In this document: positions 36,959 to 45,072 of the stretch, piece after piece
How the letters are laid out: every line of letters begins with the position of its first letter
How positions within the stretch are numbered: the first letter of the stretch is position 1
Origin: Ruminococcus sp. FMBCY1
Lineage (GTDB): Bacteria; Bacillota; Clostridia; Oscillospirales; Acutalibacteraceae
Direction of reading: 5' to 3'
Length of the DNA stretch: 64,000 bases
Assembly: GCF_023921805.1 (NCBI RefSeq)
Contig: NZ_CP074197.1
Coordinates: forward strand, 62,001 to 126,000
Translations under genes and position numbers: made by a program
The notes under the pieces: model-generated
What the model was told of the DNA's origin: nothing
What the model saw: only the letters and a program-made list of their open reading frames with translations
Database searches by the model: none

Positions 36959-37455
36959 GGTTCTTTATCGAAAGTTGGGATAAATTATGGTTTTGCTGAT
37001 TGCTTTATCAAGCAATTATAAAAGTTTGGTCAACCTTTTTAAAGGTTGTGGGTGTGGGCAAAGCCCACAAATACTTTCCGCTTACGCAATCTAACAATAG
37101 CCAAACAGCTTGCTGTTTGGCGGCTTGAACACAACGGCGTTAGCCTTTAAATGCGAAAGCAAAAAGAAAAGACATTCACTATATAATGAAAAAAGTTAAT
37201 GATTTCTTTTCTAAAAGGCTGTCGCCTGTTTTTTCAAACTCGGTGCAAGCACGCAAACAGCGTGGCTGTTTGCGCCTGATAAATTGTTGTATCGGAAGAT
37301 TTTATGGGCGCTGCCCAAACCCGCAATTTTTGAAAAAATTGAGTAAACTTTTTTTGTTTTTGGAAGGATAATTTAGCGTTAGCTAAATTTCAATCCCCGA
37401 CCGACACTCCACTAAACCATAATTTATTTATTACCCCAATATTAAAAATAGAACC
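36959..37455. repeat. Dispersed inverted-end repeat, copy B (about 495 bp)
   Basis: A full-length type copy in the opposite orientation to A and C. The left end is GGTTCTTTATCGAAAGTTGG followed by GATAAATTATGG; the right end is ACTAAACCATAATTTATTTA then TTACCCCAAT..TAGAACC. It shares the AAGCCCACAAATACTT, CCAAACAGC/GCTGTTTGG and CACTATATAATG blocks with A and C. It also carries TTTAGCGTTAGCTAAA near the right end, shared only with C. Short open frames inside (for example 37186-37371) are not genes. Confidence 0.85.
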
Positions 37456-37497
37456 TTAAAATAGAACCTATTTATCAAAAGTTGGTATATAGTCAAA

Positions 37498-37529
37498 AAA
37501 GCACTCGTCTTTTGACGAGTGCTTTTTTA
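37498..37529 (-). terminator. Terminator of the tRNA cluster
   Basis: Stem AAGCACTCGTC/GACGAGTGCTT just after the tRNA-Gly 3' end, with a T-run on the minus strand. Confidence 0.9.
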
Positions 37530-37537
37530 ATGTTTTT

Positions 37538-37613
37538 TGGAGCGGATGACGGGGCTCGAACCCGCTACCTCCACCTTGGCAAGGTGGCGCTCTACCAGAT
37601 GAGCTACATCCGC
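37538..37613 (-). tRNA. tRNA-Gly (GCC)
   Basis: Minus strand: acceptor GCGGATG/CATCCGC, D-arm GTAGCTCATCTGGTAGAGC, anticodon loop TTGCCAA (GCC), T-loop GGTTCGAGCC and encoded CCA. Confidence 0.97.
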
Positions 37614-37650
37614 ATAATAAAAAGGGCAAAGGTATAAAACTTTTACCCTT

Positions 37651-37726
37651 TGGTGGGAACAATAGGACTCGAACCTATGACCCTCTGCTTGTAAGGCAGA
37701 TGCTCTCCCAGCTGAGCTATGCTCCC
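37651..37726 (-). tRNA. tRNA-Val (TAC)
   Basis: Minus strand: acceptor GGGAGCA/TGTTCCC, anticodon loop CTTACAA (TAC), T-loop GGTTCGAGTCC, encoded CCA. Confidence 0.97.
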
Positions 37727-37780
37727 ATAAAGTTATTGTTATTTGTAAAAGCACCTCTTACGAAGTGCTTTTACAAAATT

Positions 37781-37855
37781 TGGAGGCGACACCCAGATTC
37801 GAACTGGGGAATCGGAGTTTTGCAGACTCGTGCCTTACCACTTGGCTATGTCGCC
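37781..37855 (-). tRNA. tRNA-Cys (GCA)
   Basis: Minus strand: acceptor GGCGACA/TGTCGCC, anticodon loop CTGCAAA (GCA), T-loop AGTTCGAATC, encoded CCA. It is the first gene of the Cys-Val-Gly cluster. Confidence 0.97.
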
Positions 37856-37885
37856 GAAATGCTGTAATCTCAATCAGCGATATTG

Positions 37886-37914
37886 ATTATATCAAATACG
37901 GATTGATTTGTCAA
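37886..37914 (-). promoter_or_regulatory. Promoter of the tRNA Cys-Val-Gly cluster
   Basis: Minus strand TTGACA (37914-37909), a 17-bp spacer and TATAAT (37891-37886), a perfect consensus 30 bp before tRNA-Cys. Confidence 0.88.
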
Positions 37915-37964
37915 GCATTATTTAAAAATTATTCAAAAATTTTTTACGAATTAAAAAAGCGGGT

Positions 37965-38963
37965 TTATCTGTTTATAAGTTTGCCGATATTTTTAAGTGC
38001 GATTGAAATTGTGCCGTCGTTGTTGTTGATAAACTCAATATATCTGTCATCATCAAAATATTCTACGGGTACGGTTATTTCTATGCCTGTATCGGTTTTT
38101 ATTTTCTGACTTTTGCTGGCTCTTACGGCAGATGTTTTTTCGATTTTTAAGTCTTTGGGTATTTCTTTTTCTTCGATTTTCTTTTCAAATGCCTCTTGCA
38201 TAACAGGTGACTCCGAAAAAATATTTTCGGCAAGTTCCTGCGTGGAAATGGTGTCGGATTCCTCGCAGTTTTCGACAATGTAGCTTTTTGCCTTTGAAAC
38301 GGCGACTGCCGAGTTTACTCCGTATTCTTCGGCGACCTCGTTTGCGGTTTCCCTTACGATTTTTACAGCCTCTTTTGCGGAAACGCCCGATGAACATTCG
38401 AGCAGTATTTCCGGAAGTACATATACGCTGTTGCCGTCGATTTGGCGCTTTTTATCCGAAAAATGTATTTCTCCCGTTTTCATATTTATAATCGCATATG
38501 AATCTATTTTTTGCGACGGGGCAGGCAGGATAGCGTAATGCTTCATAATTTCGTTATGAATACCATTTTCATCTGTAATTACCTGATGAGTATAGGCGGA
38601 TTTGTTGGTTATAAGCAGAATTGCAAAGTAGTCGGAATCGTCATTTATATAATCTGCCGCAACAAAATCTATTGCGTCAAGTTTGTCGGAAAGAGAAATA
38701 TTCTCATAAAGAACATTGGCAATTTGTGAAGTGAAATCTATAAATTCAAGACCTTTGTTGCCGTATTCCGTCAGCGCCGCCGCAAAACCGCTGTCGGTAT
38801 TAAAAGTACCGCTTTTTCCCGCGGAATCCTTGTGAAGTTTTTCAAGGTGCTTTTGAAGAAATGTGCTTACCGTATCATCTGTACAGTCAAGTTCGTTTTG
38901 AGAAAAAACGCTCATTCCCGAATTGAAGTCAAGTATATGTAAAACAGCTCTTTTAATAATCAT
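37965..38963 (-). CDS. Nucleoid-associated protein, NdpA/YejK family
   Basis: A protein of 332 residues. The N-terminus IIKRAVLHILDFNSGM and the later FAILLITNKSAYTHQV and HYAILPAPSQKIDSYAIINM match the family of 37-kDa nucleoid-associated proteins. The C-terminal half has an acidic/lysine stretch (KIEEKEIPKDLKIEK). It presumably binds DNA, but its role in Firmicutes is not established. No neighbour is co-transcribed. Confidence 0.85.
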   Translation of the reverse strand: MIIKRAVLHILDFNSGMSVFSQNELDCTDDTVSTFLQKHLEKLHKDSAGKSGTFNTDSGFAAALTEYGNKGLEFIDFTSQIANVLYENISLSDKLDAIDFVAADYINDDSDYFAILLITNKSAYTHQVITDENGIHNEIMKHYAILPAPSQKIDSYAIINMKTGEIHFSDKKRQIDGNSVYVLPEILLECSSGVSAKEAVKIVRETANEVAEEYGVNSAVAVSKAKSYIVENCEESDTISTQELAENIFSESPVMQEAFEKKIEEKEIPKDLKIEKTSAVRASKSQKIKTDTGIEITVPVEYFDDDRYIEFINNNDGTISIALKNIGKLINR

Positions 38964-39092
38964 ATCATTTTCCCTAATCTGTGTAATATTTTGTTAAATA
39001 AAAACGAATATCGAATAATCAGGCACAAGCCGCCGACATTCCGTTGAAAATTATTATATTCTCATATTAAATAAAAATCAAGAGATACAGAA

Positions 39093-39137
39093 AAACCCGC
39101 ACCGAAAGTTATAAAAACAACTCCTCGGTGCGGGTTT
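39093..39137 (-). terminator. Terminator of the original tRNA-Arg gene
   Basis: Stem AAACCCGCACCGA/TCGGTGCGGGTTT followed by TTTTTC on the minus strand, five bases after the 3' end of the split tRNA-Arg. Together with the promoter at 48907-48935 it completes the ancestral tRNA unit. Confidence 0.85.
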
Positions 39138-39141
39138 GGTT

Positions 39142-39186
39142 TGGCGTGCCAAAAGGGATTCGAACCCCCAACCTTCTGCTTAGGAG
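39142..39186 (-). pseudogene. 3' half of a split tRNA-Arg(CCT) gene
   Basis: On the minus strand, from CTCCTAAG onward: 3' anticodon stem GCAGA, variable region, T-arm with GGTTCGAATCCC, acceptor strand TTGGCAC, discriminator G and encoded CCA. The 5' half is missing here and lies at 48855-48894. The acceptor pairs exactly with GTGCCAA of that fragment. Position 39186 is the edge of the inserted segment. Confidence 0.92.
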
Positions 39187-39207
39187 TTCATTCCGAAGCG
39201 TTATTTC

Positions 39208-39364
39208 CAAGATAAACAAACCTCAACTTTTCCCATCCTAATGCGGTTTTCAGCAGGAAACATGGACGGTAAAGTCCGACAAAGCACCGCTTTTTAAAAA
39301 AACAAAAGTTAAGGTTCTCGCAATAGAAGGCGTCAAGCTCATAGTAGAACCCGTAACAGAATGA
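39208..39364 (+). pseudogene. nfeD remnant (C-terminal OB-fold part)
   Basis: The last 24 codons read DKAPLFKKTKVKVLAIEG then VKLIVEPVTE, the typical NfeD C-terminus, ending at TGA 39362-39364. Upstream, MDGKV and perhaps TNL..PN are in other frames, so there is at least one frameshift; the N-terminal membrane part is absent, cut at the tRNA breakpoint. It lies 10 bp before the qmcA remnant, the normal nfeD-qmcA order. Confidence 0.7.
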
Positions 39365-39374
39365 GAGGTAAATA

Positions 39375-39632
39375 ATGTTAGGACTTATTATTTTAGGAAT
39401 TATCCTTTTAATCCTGCTTATAGTAATCGTAAGCAATGTAAAAGTAGTACCGCAGGCACACGCATATGTAATTGAAAGACTCGGAACATATCATGTAACA
39501 TAGTCAACAGGCTTGCATGTAAAAATTCCGTTTATCGGCAAGATTTCAAAGAAAGTATCATTAAAAGAGCAGGTAATTGATTTTCCACCGCAGCATGGAG
39601 TGAATAAAACGATACCTTCTTGTAAATATTAA
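39375..39632 (+). pseudogene. qmcA/stomatin (SPFH/band 7) remnant
   Basis: It starts MLGLIILGIILLILLIVIV, then VKVVPQAHAYVIERLGTYHV, the typical start of a stomatin-like protein. An in-frame TAG (39501-39503) replaces what is usually Trp in the T-W-S-T-G-L-H segment. Reading resumes as STGLHVKIPFIGKISKKVSL and ends soon after DFPPQ. About 200 residues of the SPFH domain are missing. Confidence 0.8.
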
Positions 39633-39699
39633 AAAGTAGGGAAATATCGCAGAATAGAAATAATCAATAACAATTACTTATTTAATATTTTTAACATCT

Positions 39700-39720
39700 G
39701 AGCCATTGGGCTCTTTTTTT
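39700..39720 (+). terminator. Terminator-like hairpin after the qmcA remnant
   Basis: Stem GAGCC/GGCTC followed by seven T. Confidence 0.75.
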
Positions 39721-39858
39721 ATGCCTAAAATTCTTGTAAACTTGTTTTTTCGTGTTACAAGAATGACTGATGAGGACGGTAGAATAGAGAGGGTGAGAGA
39801 TGTTGAGAATATAGTAAAGATGCATATGAGATTCTTTAAAAATGTTAATTATAAATAA
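39721..39858 (+). other. Short orphan reading frame, probably a gene fragment
   Basis: A 45-codon frame starting in the T-run of a terminator and without a ribosome-binding site. The translation contains MTDEDGRIERVRDVENIVK, which looks like a real protein segment, but I cannot assign it. The rest of 39859-40035 holds no gene. Confidence 0.3.
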
Positions 39859-40035
39859 GAGGCAGATTCATTTTTATATTTCTGACTAATCGCCGACTCA
39901 AATCACGCCAAATGTGCCATATTAGATTCTTCAAAAGTAGTCAAGTAGTAGTCGGTAAGAGGGCAGACTGCTTTCAAAATCAACCGTATAACGATAATTT
40001 TATTATAGCATACAATCGTATGATAACGATAATAA

Positions 40036-41049
40036 TTATAAACTTTTAGGTTTTGCACATGAGTTGCGAACTTTTATTGGACAAGGCAGATAGACACGCA
40101 TAGGAGAATAATAATCGGTGCTTTTAGATTTCATCATATTCAAAATAAATCTAATGCCGTAAATACCCATTGCATATACTGGTGCGTTTACCGTAGTGAG
40201 CGGAGGGTTTGTATATCCCGAAAGCTCCGTGTTATCAAATCCCATAACAGAAATATCCTCAGGAATTTTGTAACCGTTTTCTTGCAGAGCTCTCATTGCA
40301 CCGATTGCAATAGGATCGCTTGCCGCAAAAATAGCTGTGGGGAGATTTCCTTTGCTGATCATTTCTGACATCATTTTATAACCGGATGATGTTGAAAATT
40401 TGTCCTGCATAATAAACCCATCATATTTAATGTTTAGTTCATCGCAAATGTCTGTGAAAGTGTTGAGTCGTTTATCAGGAAATATCGTTCCGTCCTCAAG
40501 CTGTTCAATGCCTCCGATAAAGCCAACTGTTCTATGGCCTAAATCATATAGATATTTAATTGCATCGGACACTGCCTGACGAAAGTCGAGCGATACGGAT
40601 GTGATTTCAATATTCTCAACGGTCATATCAAGAAAAACAATTTTATTATTCAATGAATGCAGTAATTTTATTTCTTGTTTACTAAACTTCCCGAGGCAGA
40701 TTATGCCATCAACATCGCAGAGTACATTCTGATAGTCATTGTCTGTTTTAAATGTTCGTACAATACTTATATTATTTTTTGAACAGTAGTCCTCGATACC
40801 CTGTCTCATCAAAAAGTAATAATTATCTTCAATTTCCTGTTTGAAAGAGAACCATTGTAGAATTCCAATGCGACATGAAGGTGCTGATGTAACCCTTTTT
40901 TTCTTTACATAATTAAGTTCTTTAGCTGCTGCAAATATTTTTTGCTTCGTTTCAAGCGAGGTGCTGAGGGTAGTGTCGTTATTAAGCACTCTTGAAACAG
41001 TAGCAACTGATACATTTGCCTTTTTGGCAACATCTCTGATTGTAGCCAA
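40036..41049 (-). CDS. LacI/GalR family transcriptional regulator of the gal operon
   Basis: A protein of 337 residues. The N-terminal helix-turn-helix and hinge helix read TIRDVAKKANVSVATVSRVL; the sugar-binding periplasmic-binding-protein-like core has HRTVGFIGG, AIFAASDPIAIGAM and SVMGFDNTELSGYTNPPLTT. It is divergent from the gal operon, with candidate operators between them, so it is probably the local repressor responding to galactose or a galactoside. The start is likely the TTG at 41049, six bases after GAGGTG; the ATG at 41088 lacks a ribosome-binding site and adds a non-homologous stretch. Confidence 0.92.
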   Translation of the reverse strand: MATIRDVAKKANVSVATVSRVLNNDTTLSTSLETKQKIFAAAKELNYVKKKRVTSAPSCRIGILQWFSFKQEIEDNYYFLMRQGIEDYCSKNNISIVRTFKTDNDYQNVLCDVDGIICLGKFSKQEIKLLHSLNNKIVFLDMTVENIEITSVSLDFRQAVSDAIKYLYDLGHRTVGFIGGIEQLEDGTIFPDKRLNTFTDICDELNIKYDGFIMQDKFSTSSGYKMMSEMISKGNLPTAIFAASDPIAIGAMRALQENGYKIPEDISVMGFDNTELSGYTNPPLTTVNAPVYAMGIYGIRFILNMMKSKSTDYYSPMRVYLPCPIKVRNSCAKPKSL

Positions 41050-41101
41050 TTGAATCACCTCACTACCATTATAGTGAAATATTACCAAAAAATCAAGTCA
41101 T

Positions 41102-41162
41102 GTTTAGTAAAAAACGGAGAAAGCAAAAATGTTTACCAAAAACTATTGACAGTTTACGAAAC
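41102..41162 (+). promoter_or_regulatory. Three operator-like repeats for the LacI-type regulator
   Basis: GTTTAGTAAAAAAC (41102-41115), GTTTACCAAAAAC (about 41131-41143) and GTTTACGAAAC (41152-41162) share GTTTA...AAAC. The third is a perfect GTTT/AAAC inverted repeat and sits inside the promoter spacer, where binding would block RNA polymerase. Confidence 0.6.
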
Positions 41163-41174
41163 AAAAAGTATAAT
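41146..41174 (+). promoter_or_regulatory. Promoter of the gal operon
   Basis: Consensus TTGACA (41146-41151), a 17-bp spacer and TATAAT (41169-41174), about 105 bp before the transporter gene. Confidence 0.88.
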
Positions 41175-41277
41175 TTAGTTAACATAAAAACAAAAGAAAC
41201 ATTATTATTAAATAATAGCGAAATCTTTTGTGCAGGTTGTCACGGCGTTTCATTTAAAATTAAAAGGAGGAAAAATT

Positions 41278-42753
41278 ATGAAACAGACATCATCACAACC
41301 AAGACTTGATGGCAAAATCCCAGGTAGAATCAAATACACCTTTGCTTTTGGTGCCCTAGGCAAAGATATGATTTATGGTATGATTGCCACATTTTCAATG
41401 ATTTATTTCACAGACATCATCAAGGTCAACCCGGTATTTATCGGCGTAATGTTCTTTGTTGCAAAGTTATGGGATGCCTTTAATGATTTGTTTATGGGTA
41501 TGATTGTTGATAACACACGCAGCAGATGGGGTAAATTTATTCCATGGCTTGTAATAGGTACGCTGGTTAATTCAATTATATTTGTTGTTTTATTCACAGA
41601 CTTCCACCTCAATGGCGTTGGACTTTGCGTATTTGCAACAGCAGCTTACATACTCTGGGGTATGACTTACACAATTATGGATATTCCTTATTGGTCAATT
41701 ATTCCTAACCTCACTTCAAATCCTGAGGAGAGAGAAAAAGTTTCGGTACTTCCGAGAATCTTTGCAAGTATCGGTCAGTCACTTGTTATTGCAGGCTTTG
41801 GTGTTCAAATTATTGAGGCTCTCGGCGGCGGCACAACAAATCAGGCAGGTTATCACAGATTTGCAATCATAATTGCAATTGTATTTATTCTTACAATCGG
41901 TATTACAGTAATCAACCTTCCGAAAAAGAGAGATGATTCTGTTCCGGAAAAGAAAGTTAAGTTTAAAGATATTTTCTCAATCATCGGCAAGAATGATCAA
42001 CTTCGTTGGGCGGTAACTCTTATCTTCCTTTACAACATCGGCATTCAGTGTATTATGGGTGTTGCTACATATTATTTCAAATATGTTTGCGGCAACGCAG
42101 GAATGATGTCATCATTTATGATCAGCGCATCAATCGCAGAGGTTGTAGGTCTTATCGTATTCCCTAAGGTTGCAAAATTTCTTTCAAGAAAAACTTCGTT
42201 CCTTCTTGCGTGTCTTTTACCTGCATTTGGTCTTGTAATGCTTTTGCTCGTAGGTATTTTTGCTCCGCACAATGTTGTGCTCACATCAATCTCAGGTGTT
42301 ATTGTAAAACTTGGTACAGGTCTTGAACTTGGTTGTGCAACAGTATTCCTTGCAGATGTTGTTGATTACGGTGAATTTAAGCTTGGAACAAGAAATGAAG
42401 GCGTTGTATTCTCACTCCAGACGCTTATCGTAAAATTCACAGCAGCTCTTACAGCACTCGGTATTGGCGCGGCACTTGGAAGCACACAGTATATTCCGGG
42501 ACAGGAACAGTCATTTGCAACAGTAGCATCAATCAGTACACTTATGTGCATTGTTCCTGCGGTTTGTATGCTTATTGCTTATGTTGTTTACAGAAAGAAA
42601 TATAAACTCAATGACGGTATGATGAAGAAGGTTATAAACACAATCAGTGCAAGAAGAGAAGGCAAGATTGATATGACACAACAGCTTGATGAAAGCGGTA
42701 ACACAGAGCCTTCTATGTTCCTTCCTACAGTTGCGGAAAAGGCAGGTAAATAA
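41278..42753 (+). CDS. GPH family sugar:cation symporter (galactoside/galactose uptake)
   Basis: A membrane protein of 491 residues with twelve predicted helices. MelB/LacS-family landmarks are GALGKDMIYGMIATFSMIYF, KLWDAFNDLFMGMIVDNTRS (the cation-binding Asp region), RWGKFIPWLV and DIPYWSIIPNLTSNPEERE. It lacks the C-terminal IIA domain of LacS. It probably imports galactose, lactose or melibiose with Na+ or H+; no galactosidase gene is in the island, so free galactose or an enzyme elsewhere is implied. The start is the ATG at 41278 after AAAGGAGG. Confidence 0.92.
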   Translation: MKQTSSQPRLDGKIPGRIKYTFAFGALGKDMIYGMIATFSMIYFTDIIKVNPVFIGVMFFVAKLWDAFNDLFMGMIVDNTRSRWGKFIPWLVIGTLVNSIIFVVLFTDFHLNGVGLCVFATAAYILWGMTYTIMDIPYWSIIPNLTSNPEEREKVSVLPRIFASIGQSLVIAGFGVQIIEALGGGTTNQAGYHRFAIIIAIVFILTIGITVINLPKKRDDSVPEKKVKFKDIFSIIGKNDQLRWAVTLIFLYNIGIQCIMGVATYYFKYVCGNAGMMSSFMISASIAEVVGLIVFPKVAKFLSRKTSFLLACLLPAFGLVMLLLVGIFAPHNVVLTSISGVIVKLGTGLELGCATVFLADVVDYGEFKLGTRNEGVVFSLQTLIVKFTAALTALGIGAALGSTQYIPGQEQSFATVASISTLMCIVPAVCMLIAYVVYRKKYKLNDGMMKKVINTISARREGKIDMTQQLDESGNTEPSMFLPTVAEKAGK

Positions 42754-42754
42754 A

Positions 42755-44035
42755 ATGATTGATACTAAAACAGCAATTGAAAAAATTACAAACGGCGAAT
42801 TTGATAATCTTTTCACTGATATATATATAGATTCATCAATGATTGATTATCAGAAAAAAAGATATGTTCATGCAATTGAGCAGTATGAAACAATTTATTG
42901 CCCTGATAAAGTAGCAATATTCAGTGCTCCCGGCAGAAGTGAGGTTTGCGGTAATCATACAGATCACCAGCATGGAATGGTGCTTGCAACATCCATTAAT
43001 CTTGATACTATTGCTGTGTCGGCCAAGAATAACAATGATGTTGTAAGATTTGTTTCTGACGGTTATGATATGATTACTCTCGATATAAATGACCTCGAAG
43101 TTAATAATGATGAGGCAGGCACAACGGTCAGCCTTATCAGAGGTGTTCTTCGTGGACTTAAGGATCATGGATACAAAATTGGTGGATTCAATGCTTATGC
43201 AACAAGTGATGTACTTGTTGGTGCAGGACTTTCATCGTCAGCAGCTTTTGAGGTAGTTGTCGGAACTATTATTTCCGGCTTATATAATGATATGAAAATA
43301 AATTCAGTTGAGATTGCTCAGATTTCTCAGTATGCTGAAAATGTATTTTTCAAAAAGCCGTGCGGACTTATGGATCAAATGGCTTGTTCAGTCGGAGGAA
43401 TGGTTAACATTGACTTTAAAGATCCGACAAAGCCAATTGTTAAGAAAGTACCTACCGAATTTGAAAAATATGATTACAGTCTTTGTATTGTTGACACAAA
43501 GGGTGATCATGTTGATCTTACAGATGATTATGCTATGATTCCCTCGGAAATGAAAAAGGTTGCAAATTTTCTCGGAGAAGATTATCTGAGAGATTGTGAT
43601 TCAAACGAATTTTATATTCACCTTGGCGAAATTCGTGAGGCTGTTGGCGACAGACCGGTACTTCGTGCAATTCATTTCTTTAATGAGGAGCATAACGTTA
43701 AAAATGCCGTTTCGTCACTTGAAAACGGTAAGTTTGTTGAATTCCTTGACGCAATCAGAAAATCCGGTAATTCATCGTTTAAGTATCTTCAGAATGTATA
43801 TACAACAAGAGATATTCAACATCAGAACATCTCGGTAGCCCTTGCACTCAGCGAAAGCCTTCTTCGCAATTACGGCGTGTGCCGTGTTCACGGCGGTGGA
43901 TTTGCAGGTACAATTCAAGCGTTTGTCAAAAATGAATTTGTAAGTAATTACAAAGAATTTATAAATAAAATTTTCGGAGAAAACTCATGCCATGTTCTCA
44001 AAGTGAGAAAATACGGCGGAATAAAAGTAATGTAA
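42755..44035 (+). CDS. galK: Galactokinase
   Basis: An enzyme of 426 residues that phosphorylates galactose at C1. The galactokinase signature is FSAPGRSEVCGNHTDHQHG, the GHMP ATP loop VLVGAGLSSSAAFEV, and LMDQMACSVGG and the C-terminal RVHGGGFAGTIQAF are present. The Arg-Ser-Glu in place of the usual Arg-Val-Asn/Leu-Ile is a clostridial variant. It starts one base after the transporter stop (42753), with only a moderate AGGCAGG upstream. It is the first enzyme of the Leloir pathway here. Confidence 0.96.
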   Translation: MIDTKTAIEKITNGEFDNLFTDIYIDSSMIDYQKKRYVHAIEQYETIYCPDKVAIFSAPGRSEVCGNHTDHQHGMVLATSINLDTIAVSAKNNNDVVRFVSDGYDMITLDINDLEVNNDEAGTTVSLIRGVLRGLKDHGYKIGGFNAYATSDVLVGAGLSSSAAFEVVVGTIISGLYNDMKINSVEIAQISQYAENVFFKKPCGLMDQMACSVGGMVNIDFKDPTKPIVKKVPTEFEKYDYSLCIVDTKGDHVDLTDDYAMIPSEMKKVANFLGEDYLRDCDSNEFYIHLGEIREAVGDRPVLRAIHFFNEEHNVKNAVSSLENGKFVEFLDAIRKSGNSSFKYLQNVYTTRDIQHQNISVALALSESLLRNYGVCRVHGGGFAGTIQAFVKNEFVSNYKEFINKIFGENSCHVLKVRKYGGIKVM

Positions 44036-44069
44036 TTATGTAGGTTTTGTTTTTATTAAGGAGGACAAA

Positions 44070-45062
44070 ATGAAAATTCTTGTTTTAGGCGGTGCCGGAT
44101 ATATCGGTTCGCATACAGTTTACAGACTTATTGAAAGCGGTAATGAGGTTGTTGTATTCGATAACCTTGAAACAGGTCATATCGAGGCGGTTCATCCCAA
44201 AGCAAAATTTTATAAAGGCGATCTCAGAAACAGAAGTGAAATTGACAGCGTTTTTGATAAAGAAAAAGGTATTGATGCTGTAATTCATTTTGCAGCCAAT
44301 TCACTTGTCGGTGAAAGTATGACCAACCCTCTCAAATATTATGATAATAACCTCAACGGCACAAAGGTTTTGCTTCAGTCAATGGTTGCTCACGGAATTG
44401 ACAAGATTGTATTTTCATCAACAGCGGCAACATACGGTGAGCCTGAGAGAACTCCTATTCTTGAAACCGATCCGACAAATCCGACAAACTGCTACGGAGA
44501 AACAAAAAAATCCATGGAGAGAATGTTCTATTGGGTTGAAAAAGCACATGGTTTAAGATATGTTTCTCTCAGATATTTCAATGCATGCGGAGCACATATC
44601 AGCGGAAAAATCGGTGAGGCACATAATCCTGAAACCCACCTTATTCCGATTATTCTTCAAGCGGCGCAGGGTACCCGTGACCACATAAGTATTTTTGGTA
44701 CTGATTATCCCACATCTGACGGAACTTGTATTCGTGATTATATCCATGTCACTGACCTTGCACAGGCTCATATTCTTGCAGTTGAATATCTTATGAAGGG
44801 CGGTAAAAGTGATATATTCAATCTTGGCAACGGTGTAGGTTTTTCTGTTCGTGAGGTAATTGAAAAAGCAAAGGAAGTTACACAGAAAGATATTAAGGTT
44901 GTTGAAGAAAGCAGAAGAAGCGGCGATCCTGCTGTATTGATTGCATCAAGCGATAAGGCGAAAACTGTACTTGGCTGGAAACCTGAGTATGATGATCTGG
45001 GAACAATTATTAAAACAGCGTGGGAATGGCATTCAACACATCCAAACGGCTATAGTAAGTGA
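44070..45062 (+). CDS. galE: UDP-glucose 4-epimerase
   Basis: A short-chain dehydrogenase-type enzyme of 330 residues. NAD-binding GGAGYIGSHT (residues 7-16), the SSTAATYG segment, the catalytic pair in NCYGETKKSMERM (Tyr-x3-Lys) and RYFNACGAH are intact. It interconverts UDP-galactose and UDP-glucose. AAGGAGG precedes the start. It lies between galK and galT. Confidence 0.97.
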   Translation: MKILVLGGAGYIGSHTVYRLIESGNEVVVFDNLETGHIEAVHPKAKFYKGDLRNRSEIDSVFDKEKGIDAVIHFAANSLVGESMTNPLKYYDNNLNGTKVLLQSMVAHGIDKIVFSSTAATYGEPERTPILETDPTNPTNCYGETKKSMERMFYWVEKAHGLRYVSLRYFNACGAHISGKIGEAHNPETHLIPIILQAAQGTRDHISIFGTDYPTSDGTCIRDYIHVTDLAQAHILAVEYLMKGGKSDIFNLGNGVGFSVREVIEKAKEVTQKDIKVVEESRRSGDPAVLIASSDKAKTVLGWKPEYDDLGTIIKTAWEWHSTHPNGYSK

Positions 45063-45072
45063 GGCGGTATTT

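Noticed and set aside
37186..37371. Open frame of 61 codons downstream of the dockerin remnant
   Set aside because: It lies inside repeat copy B, and the frame is not kept in copies A and C.
37468..37754. Minus-strand open frames over 37468-37754
   Set aside because: They cover tRNA-Gly and tRNA-Val genes and their terminator.
39188..39436. Minus-strand open frame of 82 codons
   Set aside because: It is antisense to the nfeD and qmcA remnants, whose protein motifs are clear on the plus strand.
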